In this document: in pieces, positions 16,299-24,809 of the stretch
How the letters are laid out: each line of letters begins with the position of its first letter
How positions within the stretch are numbered: the first letter of the stretch is position 1
IMG/VR virus record: IMGVR_UViG_3300032296_003821
Coordinates: 30,995-94,994 of that record
DNA: 64,000 nt
Strand: one strand, 5' to 3'
DNA from: a virus
Position numbers and translations under genes: made by a program
Notes under the pieces: model-generated
Told to the model about the DNA's origin: nothing
What the model saw: the letters and a program-made list of their open reading frames with translations, nothing else
Database searches by the model: none

Positions 16299-17996
16299 AT
16301 GTCAAACATTAATTCTCTTTTAGAAAGCGCAGCTGGCAGTTGGAAAAACATGCAAAGCGACGCAGCTCGTATGGCCGCAAAATGGGGCAAAACGGGTCTT
16401 TTGGAAGGATTGAGCACAGAAGTTGAGAAAAACAACATGGCTTTGATCCTCGAAAACCAAGCAAAACAACTTGTTGTTGAGCAATCTTCTACAAACGTAG
16501 GTGGTGCTACCTTTACAGTAGGTCAAGGTGAGCAGTGGGCTGGTGTAGCTCTTCCATTGGTACGTAAAGTATTCGGTTCTTTATCATCTAAAGAATTCGT
16601 TTCTGTACAACCAATGAATTTGCCTTCTGGTCTAGTATTCTTCTTAGATTTCCAATATGGTGATGCTAACGGTAAAATTGCTCCTACTGGTCCATTTGGT
16701 CCTGGTGGTGATACTTACGGTGCTACTTCATCTATGTATGGTAACACAAACCCAGCTAATGGTGGTGACCCAACTAACGGTTTATATGGTGCAGGTCGTT
16801 TTGCATACTCAATCAACCAATTCTCAGCTTCAGCAGTTACTACATGTACTACAGCTTCTTGGTCTGATGTTGAATATAATTCTGACTTATCATCTTCTAT
16901 CGCTGCTGGTTACTGGACTAAAGTTGCAGTTCCTGTAACTTCATTATCTGGTTCAGACCTTAAAGGTGTTCGTGCATTCGTAGTAGCTTCAGGTTCAGTA
17001 GTAACTCCAACTCAACAAGCTAAATACCTTCCACAGTATACTTACACTGATGGTACTAATGTATACTTTATTGCAACTGGTTCAGTTAACACTGCTAACC
17101 TTCCATTGAATGGTGGTACTAACACAGTATTCTACAACCTTCAACCAGCTGACAACTACCGTGGTGATTTTGAAGATCAATCATCTGCAAATCGTGGTGG
17201 TTATCCAAATGCTAATTCTACATCTGCAGATCAATTAGCTATTCCACAAATCAACATCCAAATGAAATCTGAGGCTATTGTTGCTAAAACTCGCAAGTTG
17301 AAAGCACAATGGACACCAGAATTCGCTCAAGATTTGAACGCATACCAATCTTTGGATGCTGAAGCTGAATTGACTTCAATCATGAGCGAGTACATTGCAT
17401 TGGAAATCGATCTTGAAGTATTGGATATGTTGATCCAAGACGCATCTGCAGCAGATGAGTACTGGTCAACTAAAAACAACAACTACTTGAATGCTGATAA
17501 AACAGCTTGGGAAAACAACGCTGGTTACTACAACACTCAAGGTCAGTGGTTCCAAACTTTAGGTACTAAAATGCAGAAAGTTTCTAACAAAATTCACCAA
17601 AAAACTCTACGTGGTGGTGCAAACTTCATCGTATGTGCTCCAAGTGTAGCAACTATCCTCGAGTCAATCCCAGGATTTGCTTCATCTTCTGATGGTGATG
17701 TAACTAAAGCTAGCTACGCATTCGGTATCCAGAAAGCTGGTCAAATGAACAACCGTTATACAGTTTACAAAAACCCTTACATGACTGAAAATGTAATGTT
17801 GATGGGTTATAGAGGATCACAATTCCTTGAAACTGGTGCGGTATTTGCTCCGTATGTTCCATTAATCATGACACCTCTTGTGTACGATCCAGATACATTT
17901 ACTCCACGTAAAGGACTCTTGACTCGTTACGCTAAGAAAATGATCCGTCCTGAATTCTTCGGTCGTATCTATGTTAACGATTTGAACGTACTTTAA
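16299..17996 (+). CDS. gp23: Major capsid protein (T4 gp23-like)
   Basis: 565 aa, the HK97-fold shell protein. Matches to the T4 gp23 pattern include SLSSKEFVSVQPMNLPSGLVF, IVAKTRKLKAQWTPEFAQDL, LDAEAELTSIMSEYIALEID and the C-terminal LIMTPLVYDPDTFTPRKGLLTRYAKK. An N-terminal propeptide ends near residues 52-61 (ALILENQAKQLVVE), which lines up with the T4 segment removed by gp21; ILE52 or VVE61 are candidate cut sites. The codon choice is less extreme than in neighbours, as expected for the most abundant protein. It is followed by a strong terminator. Confidence 0.95.
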   Translation: MSNINSLLESAAGSWKNMQSDAARMAAKWGKTGLLEGLSTEVEKNNMALILENQAKQLVVEQSSTNVGGATFTVGQGEQWAGVALPLVRKVFGSLSSKEFVSVQPMNLPSGLVFFLDFQYGDANGKIAPTGPFGPGGDTYGATSSMYGNTNPANGGDPTNGLYGAGRFAYSINQFSASAVTTCTTASWSDVEYNSDLSSSIAAGYWTKVAVPVTSLSGSDLKGVRAFVVASGSVVTPTQQAKYLPQYTYTDGTNVYFIATGSVNTANLPLNGGTNTVFYNLQPADNYRGDFEDQSSANRGGYPNANSTSADQLAIPQINIQMKSEAIVAKTRKLKAQWTPEFAQDLNAYQSLDAEAELTSIMSEYIALEIDLEVLDMLIQDASAADEYWSTKNNNYLNADKTAWENNAGYYNTQGQWFQTLGTKMQKVSNKIHQKTLRGGANFIVCAPSVATILESIPGFASSSDGDVTKASYAFGIQKAGQMNNRYTVYKNPYMTENVMLMGYRGSQFLETGAVFAPYVPLIMTPLVYDPDTFTPRKGLLTRYAKKMIRPEFFGRIYVNDLNVL

Positions 17997-18022
17997 TCGG
18001 TAGTAAATAATCGAATATGAAG

Positions 18023-18046
18023 AGCCTGGCGAAAGCCAGGCTTTTC
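18023..18046 (+). terminator. Intrinsic terminator after the capsid gene
   Basis: The perfect 8-bp stem AGCCTGGC/GCCAGGCT with a GAAA tetraloop is followed by TTTTCTATTTT. It lies 26 bases after the capsid stop. Confidence 0.9.
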
Positions 18047-18058
18047 TATTTTCTCCCA

Positions 18059-18068
18059 ATATTTATTA
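18059..18068 (+). promoter_or_regulatory. Late promoter motif variant ATATTTATTA
   Basis: A one-base variant of the recurring motif, placed between the capsid terminator and the phoH ATG at 18083. Its position decides the PhoH start: an upstream in-frame ATG at 18017 would place the terminator hairpin inside the coding region. Confidence 0.55.
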
Positions 18069-18082
18069 GCAAATATAGTTAT

Positions 18083-18781
18083 ATGACAGATTTTAACAGA
18101 ACTCCTGAAGCGCAGGAAGTATTTAAAGCAAAAAGAAAACCAAAAGGTCCTATCAAGTTCAACATTCAATTGAATGAAGAACAAAAAACCGCTAAATCTA
18201 AAATTTTAACCAATACAGTAACCATATTACGTGGTAAAGCAGGTTCTGGTAAATCTTTATTAGCAGCTAACGTAGCACTTGATTTGTTATTTAGTCGTGA
18301 AATTGAAAAGATTATCATTACACGACCAACTGTAGTAGCAGGACAAGATATTGGTTTCCTACCAGGAGATGTTAATGAAAAATTAGCCCCATTTACTGCT
18401 CCAGTGTATGAAAATATGCACCGTTTATACAACAAAGATAAAATCGAAAAATGTATAGCAGATGGTGAAATTGAAATTGTACCTGTATCATTTATGCGAG
18501 GTAGAAACTTTACTGATTGTTTAGTTGTAGTAGATGAAGCACAAAATTTAACAGACAATCAAACAGAACTTTTATTAACTCGTATATGCTCAGGTAGTAA
18601 AATGATCTTTTGTGGTGATGGTGCTCAAATTGACTTGAAAGATAAGAAAACATCTGGGTTCGATGTTGTATGTAAACATATGAAAGAAGTACCTGGATTT
18701 GAGGTAGTTACATTAGAGAGAAATCACAGACATCCAATAGTAGATGATATTTTAGAGGTATACAAATCTTTCAGAGGATAG
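18083..18781 (+). CDS. phoH: PhoH-like P-loop ATPase
   Basis: 232 aa from ATG 18083 (MTDFNRTPEAQ). Walker A GKAGSGKS is at 51-58, IITRPTVVAGQDIGFLPGD at about 76-94 is the PhoH family signature, and Walker B VVVDEAQNL lies at about 142-150. The C-terminal GDGAQIDL...ERNHRHPIVDDIL completes the family pattern. PhoH proteins are ATPases with proposed RNA helicase-type activity and are common in marine T4-like phages; their role in infection is not settled. It stands alone between the capsid terminator and a late promoter. Confidence 0.92.
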   Translation: MTDFNRTPEAQEVFKAKRKPKGPIKFNIQLNEEQKTAKSKILTNTVTILRGKAGSGKSLLAANVALDLLFSREIEKIIITRPTVVAGQDIGFLPGDVNEKLAPFTAPVYENMHRLYNKDKIEKCIADGEIEIVPVSFMRGRNFTDCLVVVDEAQNLTDNQTELLLTRICSGSKMIFCGDGAQIDLKDKKTSGFDVVCKHMKEVPGFEVVTLERNHRHPIVDDILEVYKSFRG

Positions 18782-18783
18782 CC

Positions 18784-18793
18784 ATATTTATAA
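18784..18793 (+). promoter_or_regulatory. Late promoter motif ATATTTATAA
   Basis: ATATTTATAAATAAA with an exact TATAAATA at 18789-18796, twelve bases before the ATG at 18805. Confidence 0.7.
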
Positions 18794-18804
18794 ATAAAAG
18801 ATAA

Positions 18805-19293
18805 ATGGCTAATCTATATGTAACCATTACGGAAGAAATCACTCTCCCTAATACCACTACAGAAAAAACAACCACATTTAAAACTATATCGAACATTAAT
18901 CAAATTGTTCGACGTGTAGATACCATTGCCACTACATTTAGTGGTTCAGGTATTGAAATTTTACGTTTTTGTGATAGTGAAGAAGAGCAAACAGGTGGTG
19001 CTTTTGTAAAATCAGATACACAGTATGTTAGAATTACCAATTTATCTACACAATATAATACTTTAATATATTTAATAGCTAATGATAACACTGAAAGTGC
19101 TATTTTTAGTTTAGATCCTGGAAAAACATTAATGTTAGGAGATGCTGATATTAATACTCCTTCAATTGGTGATTATGTAGTGGATGGATATGTAGATGAA
19201 ACTTATTATAGCCCATTAACCTATATCAGTTCAGTAAAAGCAAAAGCAATTTCAGGAAGTACACAATTAGAGTATTTTGTAGCATCAACTTAA
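18805..19293 (+). CDS. Small virion protein of unknown function
   Basis: 162 aa, beta-rich, with no signal peptide and no Gly-repeat fibre segments. Segments such as FSLDPGKTLMLGDADI and TQYVRITNLSTQYNTLIYLIAND suggest a beta-sandwich like those of head-decoration or neck-associated proteins. It has its own late promoter and is followed by another before the first fibre gene, so it is expressed with structural genes. A decoration-protein role is a guess from fold and position. Confidence 0.55.
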   Translation: MANLYVTITEEITLPNTTTEKTTTFKTISNINQIVRRVDTIATTFSGSGIEILRFCDSEEEQTGGAFVKSDTQYVRITNLSTQYNTLIYLIANDNTESAIFSLDPGKTLMLGDADINTPSIGDYVVDGYVDETYYSPLTYISSVKAKAISGSTQLEYFVAST

Positions 19294-19302
19294 TATTTAT
19301 AA
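19293..19302 (+). promoter_or_regulatory. Late promoter motif ATATTTATAA
   Basis: ATATTTATAAATAAA with an exact TATAAATA at 19298-19305, ten bases before the ATG at 19313 and overlapping the previous stop codon. Confidence 0.7.
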
Positions 19303-19312
19303 ATAAAAGAAA

Positions 19313-19591
19313 ATGGCAAATTTAACATTAAGAGCAGTAAAAGGTTCTCCACTTACCAATGCCGAATTGGATGGTAACTTTGAATATTTTACTGGGTCAC
19401 ACGCGATAACAGGTTCATTAACAATAACTAATAATTTAACGGTAACAGGATCTACCTCACTTTCAGGTTCCCTCGCATTACCTCAATTATTAACTTTTGA
19501 ATGTGTTGATAATGCAACAGCAGCAGCTGCAGGTGTTCCTGTAGGTGGGTTATATAGAAATGGTAATATTATTCAAATAAGAACAGCTTAA
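19313..19591 (+). CDS. Short fibre-associated protein
   Basis: 92 aa. The N-terminus LTLRAVKGSPLTNAELDGNF is a short attachment-type motif that I recall at the start of many marine phage fibre proteins. It is followed by GSLTITNNLTVTGSTSLSGSL, the T/S-G repeat also present in the large fibres here, and a small C-terminal cap with AAAGVPVGGLYRNGN. It may be a truncated fibre or a separate tip or adaptor for the following fibre gene, which starts 19 bases downstream. Confidence 0.55.
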   Translation: MANLTLRAVKGSPLTNAELDGNFEYFTGSHAITGSLTITNNLTVTGSTSLSGSLALPQLLTFECVDNATAAAAGVPVGGLYRNGNIIQIRTA

Positions 19592-19610
19592 CCCTTTAAA
19601 ACTTTATAAA

Positions 19611-21581
19611 ATGCCATTCTTTTCAGGATCATTAAATCTCTCAGGATCAATTATAGCAACAGGTGTTATAACCAGTAATGGTTCACCTGTAGTTACTACT
19701 AGTAATACTAGCTCATTTGTAATTAATACCGGATCATTTGCAACCACCGGATCAAATACCTTTATAGGTAACCAAACTATAACAGGAAGTGTAACAAGCA
19801 CTAGTGGATTTGTAGGATCTCTTACAGGAACTGCAACTACAGCTTCCTATATCAACCCAACCTTTATTTCAGCATCTGCTGCTGCTTCTGGATTTGGTTC
19901 TAGTGGTGGGAGCGTAACTACAGGTTCAAATAATTTTGTAGGTACTCAAAGAATAACAGGTAGTGTTATAGTTACAGGGTCTCTTATCGTTTCTGGTTCA
20001 AATACATTTATTAATATAGGACCTGCTGAATTTACAGGAAGTGTTTCAAGTACAGGTGGATTTACAGGTTCACTACAGGGAACAGCAGCTACTGCTTCAT
20101 ATGTAGAAGTCGCTCAAACAGCATCTTATTTTAATGGAAATTCTATTAGTTCTTCATATGCATTAACCGCTCAAACCTTATTAGGAAGTGTTGTAAGTGC
20201 TTCTTATGCAGAATCATCTTCATATGTACCTTATGTTGATTACTCAGGCCAAACAGATACTATCTTTATGAGCACCTCAGGACTCGCTTCAGATAATTAT
20301 CCTGTAGTATTTTCAGCTAACGTAGGAAATAATTATACTAGTGTATATGGAGATGTTAATAATTTAAATTACAACCCTGTTTCTAACAATTTAAGTATAT
20401 CTGGTAGTCTTACCATTACAGGATCGTTATCCCAAGGCTCTAGAAACTCAACCTCAGGAATTTTTTCTCATGCTCAAGGATCTAGTTCTTTATCTTCTGG
20501 AGTAAGTTCTCATGCTGAAGGTTTTAGAACCACAGCTTCAGGTAACTATTCACATGCTGAAGGTCAACAAACAATTGCTCTTGGTTCAGTTTCCCATGCT
20601 GAAGGACAAATTACTTTATCAAGTGGTCAATATTCTCACGCTGAAGGATATAATACTACTTCATCAGGTTTTTACTCCCATGCCGAAGGGGAAAATACCC
20701 AAGCAACAGGTCAAGGTTCTCATGCTGAAGGATCTTATACTATTTCTTCAGGTGGTAATTCTCATGCCGAAGGAGGATTTACTGTTGCTTCAGGTACTAA
20801 TTCTCATGCTGAAGGAGCTTACACTACTGCATCAGGTATTTTTTCTCATGCTGAAGGAAGTTTCACTAAAGCATTAGGTTTTTATTCACATGCTGAAGGT
20901 GGTGATGGAATATCAAATGGTGGTATTGCTTTTGGTAATGGATCACATGCTGAAGGAAGACTTACAATAGCATCCGGTTCAAACTCACATGCCGAAGGTA
21001 GTTATTCAATATCTATAGGTTATGGATCTCATGCTGAAGGAGACACTACCATAGCATCAGGTTCCCACGCTCATACCGAAGGATTTAGCACTTCAGCTTC
21101 AGGTAATTTTTCCCATGCTGAAGGGGTTGGAACATTTTCCCTAGGAATGGGTTCCCATGCAGAAGGAAATTATACAACTTCATCAGGTTATGTATCTCAT
21201 GCTGAAGGAGAATATACTAAAGCATTAGGACAAGGTTCCCATGCTGAAGGAAATTATACCATTGCATTAGGAGATTGGTCTCATGCTGAAGGAAACCAAA
21301 CAATAGCTTCAGGATCTTATCAACTTGTAGTAGGACAATATAATAAACGTGGAGATTCAACTTCATTAATGATTGTAGGAAATGGTAATGGTGATAATGA
21401 TGTTAGCCGTAGAGACGCCTTTAAAGTAAGAATGTCTGGTTCAATCGTTCTACCAACTACACAGTCAGCTGCTCCATCTTGGACAGGTACCGATGGTGAA
21501 ATGGTATTTGCAACCGTAACAGGAAACTATTTATTCTATGTTTGGATGGGTGGTGCTTGGAGATCAGGCTCATTATCATAA
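19611..21581 (+). CDS. Trimeric fibre with SHAEG (YadA-head-like) repeats
   Basis: 656 aa appendage protein. Residues 1-275 are Ser/Thr/Gly-rich with ITGS/VTGS and SASYA-type repeats. Residues about 284-570 hold about 20 tandem 14-residue repeats of the form YSHAEGxxTxASG, related to YadA/haemagglutinin head repeats that form a left-handed parallel beta-roll trimer. A C-terminal cap follows (YNKRGDSTSLMIVGNGNGDND). Such a protein likely forms a side or tail fibre for host recognition. It is followed by a terminator. A second protein with the same repeat is encoded at 24810. Confidence 0.75.
   Translation: MPFFSGSLNLSGSIIATGVITSNGSPVVTTSNTSSFVINTGSFATTGSNTFIGNQTITGSVTSTSGFVGSLTGTATTASYINPTFISASAAASGFGSSGGSVTTGSNNFVGTQRITGSVIVTGSLIVSGSNTFINIGPAEFTGSVSSTGGFTGSLQGTAATASYVEVAQTASYFNGNSISSSYALTAQTLLGSVVSASYAESSSYVPYVDYSGQTDTIFMSTSGLASDNYPVVFSANVGNNYTSVYGDVNNLNYNPVSNNLSISGSLTITGSLSQGSRNSTSGIFSHAQGSSSLSSGVSSHAEGFRTTASGNYSHAEGQQTIALGSVSHAEGQITLSSGQYSHAEGYNTTSSGFYSHAEGENTQATGQGSHAEGSYTISSGGNSHAEGGFTVASGTNSHAEGAYTTASGIFSHAEGSFTKALGFYSHAEGGDGISNGGIAFGNGSHAEGRLTIASGSNSHAEGSYSISIGYGSHAEGDTTIASGSHAHTEGFSTSASGNFSHAEGVGTFSLGMGSHAEGNYTTSSGYVSHAEGEYTKALGQGSHAEGNYTIALGDWSHAEGNQTIASGSYQLVVGQYNKRGDSTSLMIVGNGNGDNDVSRRDAFKVRMSGSIVLPTTQSAAPSWTGTDGEMVFATVTGNYLFYVWMGGAWRSGSLS
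20461..21316 (+). repeat. 42-base tandem coding repeats (SHAEG array 1)
   Basis: About 20 degenerate 42-bp units, each carrying a TCTCATGCTGAAGG-like core that encodes SHAEG. One unit is expanded (at about 20880-20945, SHAEGGDGISNGGIAFGNG) and one is altered to AHTEG. The arrangement allows unit gain and loss by recombination, which would change fibre length. Confidence 0.8.
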
Positions 21582-21605
21582 CAAAAAACACAACATAATT
21601 AAAAT

Positions 21606-21630
21606 GGGCCTCTAAATGAGGCCCTTTTTT
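21606..21630 (+). terminator. Intrinsic terminator after SHAEG fibre 1
   Basis: The perfect 7-bp stem GGGCCTC/GAGGCCC with a TAAAT loop is followed by six T. It separates the fibre gene from the neck genes. Confidence 0.9.
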
Positions 21631-21634
21631 ATTC

Positions 21635-21644
21635 ATATTTATAA
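21635..21644 (+). promoter_or_regulatory. Late promoter motif ATATTTATAA
   Basis: Directly downstream of the terminator and 12 bases before the ATG at 21657; it drives the neck gene group. Confidence 0.7.
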
Positions 21645-21656
21645 CAAAATAGAAAC

Positions 21657-22805
21657 ATGAACATTCCAATTTGGCCAGGCTCAAGTTCATTTCAACCCGG
21701 AGATACTCCATTTGGGTTCTACGACTATGATCCACAATTCCAATCCGATGCTGATAAATTTGCAAAATTTGCTGCACAACGTTTGGGATATCCTTTAGTT
21801 GAAGTTGAATTACAAGATATAAACTTTTATACCGCACTTGAAGATGCTGTAACAACTTATGGAAATGAATTGTATGCTTACCAAGTAGCAGAAAACTTAT
21901 TATCTTTTCAAGGTGCTCCTACAACTATTGGTGCTGCTAATAATGAGGTTATTCAAGAAAATATGGCCTCCATTGTTCGCTTGTCTCAACAATATGGTGA
22001 AGAAGCAGGTGTTGGAGGTACAATAACATACCGATCTGGTTCAATTAAACTCCAATCAGGGGTTCAAGAATATGATATGAATAAATGGGCCCTTGATAAT
22101 GGAATCCAAGGTCGTATTGAAATTAAACGTATCTATTATGAAGCACCACCTGCAATCATGCGATATTTTGATCCATATGCTGGTACAGGTACAGGTATGA
22201 TGCAAATGCTTGATAGTTTTGGTTGGGGTTCATATTCACCAGCTATTAACTTTATGTTGATGCCAATCAACTATGACTTACAGAAAATTCAAGCAATTGA
22301 ATTTAACGATCAAATTCGTAAATCACAATATACATTTGAATTGGTAAACAATCAATTAAAAATATTCCCTATTCCGATTGTACACTACCAAGATTTATGG
22401 TTCCAATATATTTTAGAATCAGACAGAAACCAACCATATGCTGAACGAAATGGTCAAAGTTTAATTACTAATGCTTCTAATGTACCTTATGAAAACCCAG
22501 TTTATTCACAAATAAATTCAATTGGACGTTCATGGATATTTGAATATGCTTTAGCTTTAGCAAAAGAAATGCTAGGATATGTTCGTGGAAAATACCAAAC
22601 AGTCCCAATCCCAGGATCTGAAATTACATTAAACCAAAGTGATTTGATTACTGCTGCAACAAGTGAAAGAACAGCATTAATTGAACGTTTAAGAGCATAT
22701 TTTGACACTACTTCTCGTAAATCTTTATTAGCAAATAAAGAAGCAGAAGCCGCTAGTCAAAAGAATATATTAGCAGATGTTCCAATGACAATTTTTATAG
22801 GATAA
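21657..22805 (+). CDS. gp13: Neck protein (T4 gp13-like)
   Basis: 382 aa (T4 gp13 is 309 aa). The C-terminal region with SWIFEYALALAKEMLGYVRGKY, TVPIPGSEITLNQSDLI and ERLRAYFDTTSRKSLLANKEAEAASQK matches the pattern of gp13-type neck proteins in T4-like phages. The N-terminal YDPQFQSDADKFAKFAAQRLGYP is also typical. gp13 and gp14 seal the filled head and connect it to the tail. The following gene is gp14-like with only one base between, which supports the pairing. Confidence 0.75.
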   Translation: MNIPIWPGSSSFQPGDTPFGFYDYDPQFQSDADKFAKFAAQRLGYPLVEVELQDINFYTALEDAVTTYGNELYAYQVAENLLSFQGAPTTIGAANNEVIQENMASIVRLSQQYGEEAGVGGTITYRSGSIKLQSGVQEYDMNKWALDNGIQGRIEIKRIYYEAPPAIMRYFDPYAGTGTGMMQMLDSFGWGSYSPAINFMLMPINYDLQKIQAIEFNDQIRKSQYTFELVNNQLKIFPIPIVHYQDLWFQYILESDRNQPYAERNGQSLITNASNVPYENPVYSQINSIGRSWIFEYALALAKEMLGYVRGKYQTVPIPGSEITLNQSDLITAATSERTALIERLRAYFDTTSRKSLLANKEAEAASQKNILADVPMTIFIG

Positions 22806-22806
22806 T

Positions 22807-23379
22807 ATGGCATTATTTGGCACTCAACGTGATGTTTCCTTATTCAGACACCTCAGCCGTGAGTTGATGTGGGATATTATTTCCCAACAATGTGCTTATT
22901 ATCAATTAATTGCTGACCAAACTAAAGTAAATATTTACGGTGAAGCAGCAGGTGCTAAATATTATAATGGTCCCGTTTTACTTAATGTTTTAATTGAAAG
23001 AGGAGACAATGCTTCTCCAGTAGATGATTTTGGTGTAAGCTTTGATCGTCCTATGACATTTAGATTTTTACGTGATGATTTACGTGGTAAAAATCCTGTT
23101 AACTCTGGTGGCGGTCCTGATATAGGTAATTATGATAATACATCTTATGGAGCAGATATATTGCCTGAAGTAGGAGATATAATTATGTGGAATGAATCAT
23201 ACTGGGAAGTTGATAATGTAAATGATAATCAATTATTTGTTGGAAAAGACCCAGCATACCCATATGCAGAAAATCCTATTAATCCTGGATTAGAAAACTA
23301 CGGTTCAAACTATTCAATTATTTGTACAGCACATTACGTACCTGCAGATAAAGTTCAGATTACAAGAGAAAGATTATAA
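22807..23379 (+). CDS. gp14: Neck protein (T4 gp14-like)
   Basis: 190 aa, shorter than T4 gp14 (256 aa). Its N-terminus MALFGTQRDVSLFRHLSRELM and the FRDDLR, PEVGDIIMWNESYWEVDNV and CTAHYVPADKVQI segments correspond to the gp14-like neck family. It should form the head-tail joint collar with the upstream gp13-like protein. The next gene begins three bases after its stop. Confidence 0.75.
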   Translation: MALFGTQRDVSLFRHLSRELMWDIISQQCAYYQLIADQTKVNIYGEAAGAKYYNGPVLLNVLIERGDNASPVDDFGVSFDRPMTFRFLRDDLRGKNPVNSGGGPDIGNYDNTSYGADILPEVGDIIMWNESYWEVDNVNDNQLFVGKDPAYPYAENPINPGLENYGSNYSIICTAHYVPADKVQITRERL

Positions 23380-23382
23380 AAT

Positions 23383-24648
23383 ATGCCATCAGTAAGAAAA
23401 CCTAATCCAAAATCTCAACAAGAGATATCAAATAATCAGGTAGATCCATATGTGTTTCCTGAAACGGGGGAATCTTATGGTAATCCTAATATTCCTTCTG
23501 ATTTTAGGCAATTTACTCCTGATCAACAAAGTGGAGTAGATTTTAATCGTTCCTATGAAATGTCATTTAAGGGAGATACTGTTAAACCTTTTACAGTAGG
23601 TCTTCAAGATATTGACGAATCTATAATGTACTATTTTCAAAACGTTATACGTCCATTTGTTTACCAGAATGGTGTACGAATTGAAGTACCTGTAATATAT
23701 GGTTCTCCTGAAAAATGGAAATCTGTACAAAAAGATGGATTTTATAAAGACAAAAATGGTGCTATAATGGCTCCACTAATTATGTTTAAAAGAGATACTG
23801 TTGATAAAAATCGTTCTCTTACAAATAAATTAGATGCTAATCACCCACATCTTTATACTTCTTGGGCTAAATCATATAACCCAAAAAATTCATATTCAAA
23901 TTTTAACGTATTAACAAACCGTATACCTGTTAAACAATTTATTACTAATGTAGTGCCTGATTACGTTAATTTAACGTATACATGTGCTATTCAAACGTAC
24001 TATGTTGAGCAGATGAATAAAATAATTGAAGCAATCAATTACGCATCTGATTCATATTGGGGTGATCCTGAGCGCTTTAAATTTAAGGCCTCTATTGATT
24101 CATATAGTACCGCGATTGAAATGTCTGATAATTCAAATCGCATTATAAAAGGCACTTTTACCATTAAATTGTTTGGTTATATCGTGCCTGATACAGTACA
24201 AAAAGATGTAACAGCAATTAAAAAATATAATAGTAAAGCCCAAGTAATTATTGGAATGGAAACGGTTGATAGTTTAGCAGAAGTTAAACCACCAATTAAA
24301 AAACTTTCTCCTATATTTATAGACGATCAACAACTTGTAGTAAATTATATAGACCCTACCGTGCTTAATTACATAAATACCAACATACAAAAATTAGGAA
24401 CATATGTAGACCCAATTACAGTAACATTTGCTAGTGGTTGGTTAACAGCCCCCTCAGGCCTTCCAGCAACATCATTAAATAATTTTTCTATATTTTGTAA
24501 TGGTGCATTGATAGAAAATGCAGCAATAGTTTCCTTTACCGTAAATGGTGCAAATAACTTAACAACTTTAGTAATTAATCCGAATGAACTAGGATATAGT
24601 TTTGATTCTCAAGACGAAGTTGTAGCAATTGGTAAATTTAATAGTTAA
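23383..24648 (+). CDS. gp15: Tail terminator/sheath stabiliser (T4 gp15-like)
   Basis: 421 aa, longer than T4 gp15 (272 aa). VRIEVPVIYGSPEKW aligns in pattern with the RVPITYASKEHF segment of T4 gp15, and YTCAIQTYYVEQMNKIIEAINY with its FTRYEDDMFQIVEQI helix. The central core therefore fits the proximal tail-sheath stabiliser. About 130 C-terminal residues (from the ETVDSLAEV segment) are an added beta-rich domain. It follows the gp13/gp14-like genes, the same functional order as in T4. Confidence 0.7.
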   Translation: MPSVRKPNPKSQQEISNNQVDPYVFPETGESYGNPNIPSDFRQFTPDQQSGVDFNRSYEMSFKGDTVKPFTVGLQDIDESIMYYFQNVIRPFVYQNGVRIEVPVIYGSPEKWKSVQKDGFYKDKNGAIMAPLIMFKRDTVDKNRSLTNKLDANHPHLYTSWAKSYNPKNSYSNFNVLTNRIPVKQFITNVVPDYVNLTYTCAIQTYYVEQMNKIIEAINYASDSYWGDPERFKFKASIDSYSTAIEMSDNSNRIIKGTFTIKLFGYIVPDTVQKDVTAIKKYNSKAQVIIGMETVDSLAEVKPPIKKLSPIFIDDQQLVVNYIDPTVLNYINTNIQKLGTYVDPITVTFASGWLTAPSGLPATSLNNFSIFCNGALIENAAIVSFTVNGANNLTTLVINPNELGYSFDSQDEVVAIGKFNS

Positions 24649-24664
24649 CGTAAAATAGTTTAAA

Positions 24665-24808
24665 ATGGCAAAAGCAAAAGCACAAGCATCAGTTTCATTT
24701 ATTAAAAAATCAAGAAAAAGAAGACCAGGCGTTCATGCAAAGTCTAAAACAAGTAAAAGTAAAAATAGTAAAAATTACGTTAAAAAATACGTAGCCCAAG
24801 GAAAATAA
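24665..24808 (+). CDS. Very small basic protein
   Basis: 47 aa from ATG 24665 to TAA 24808, dominated by Lys, Arg and Ser (IKKSRKRRPGVHAKSKTSK) with a KKYVAQGK end. It is too short for standard gene finders but is well placed: 16 bases after the gp15-like stop and one base before the next ATG. I recall similar RRPGVHAKSKTS proteins in T4-like phages from aquatic samples. The charge suggests binding to nucleic acid or to acidic proteins. Function unknown. Confidence 0.7.
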   Translation: MAKAKAQASVSFIKKSRKRRPGVHAKSKTSKSKNSKNYVKKYVAQGK

Positions 24809-24809
24809 G

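Noticed and set aside
18017-18082. A longer PhoH start at 18017
   Set aside because: It would code through the capsid terminator hairpin and the late promoter motif; the ATG at 18083 fits both signals and the family length.
20461-21316. Regular 42-bp repeats considered as a CRISPR-like or integration array
   Set aside because: The units run in frame, have no unique spacers and translate to a SHAEG beta-roll, so this is protein repeat coding.
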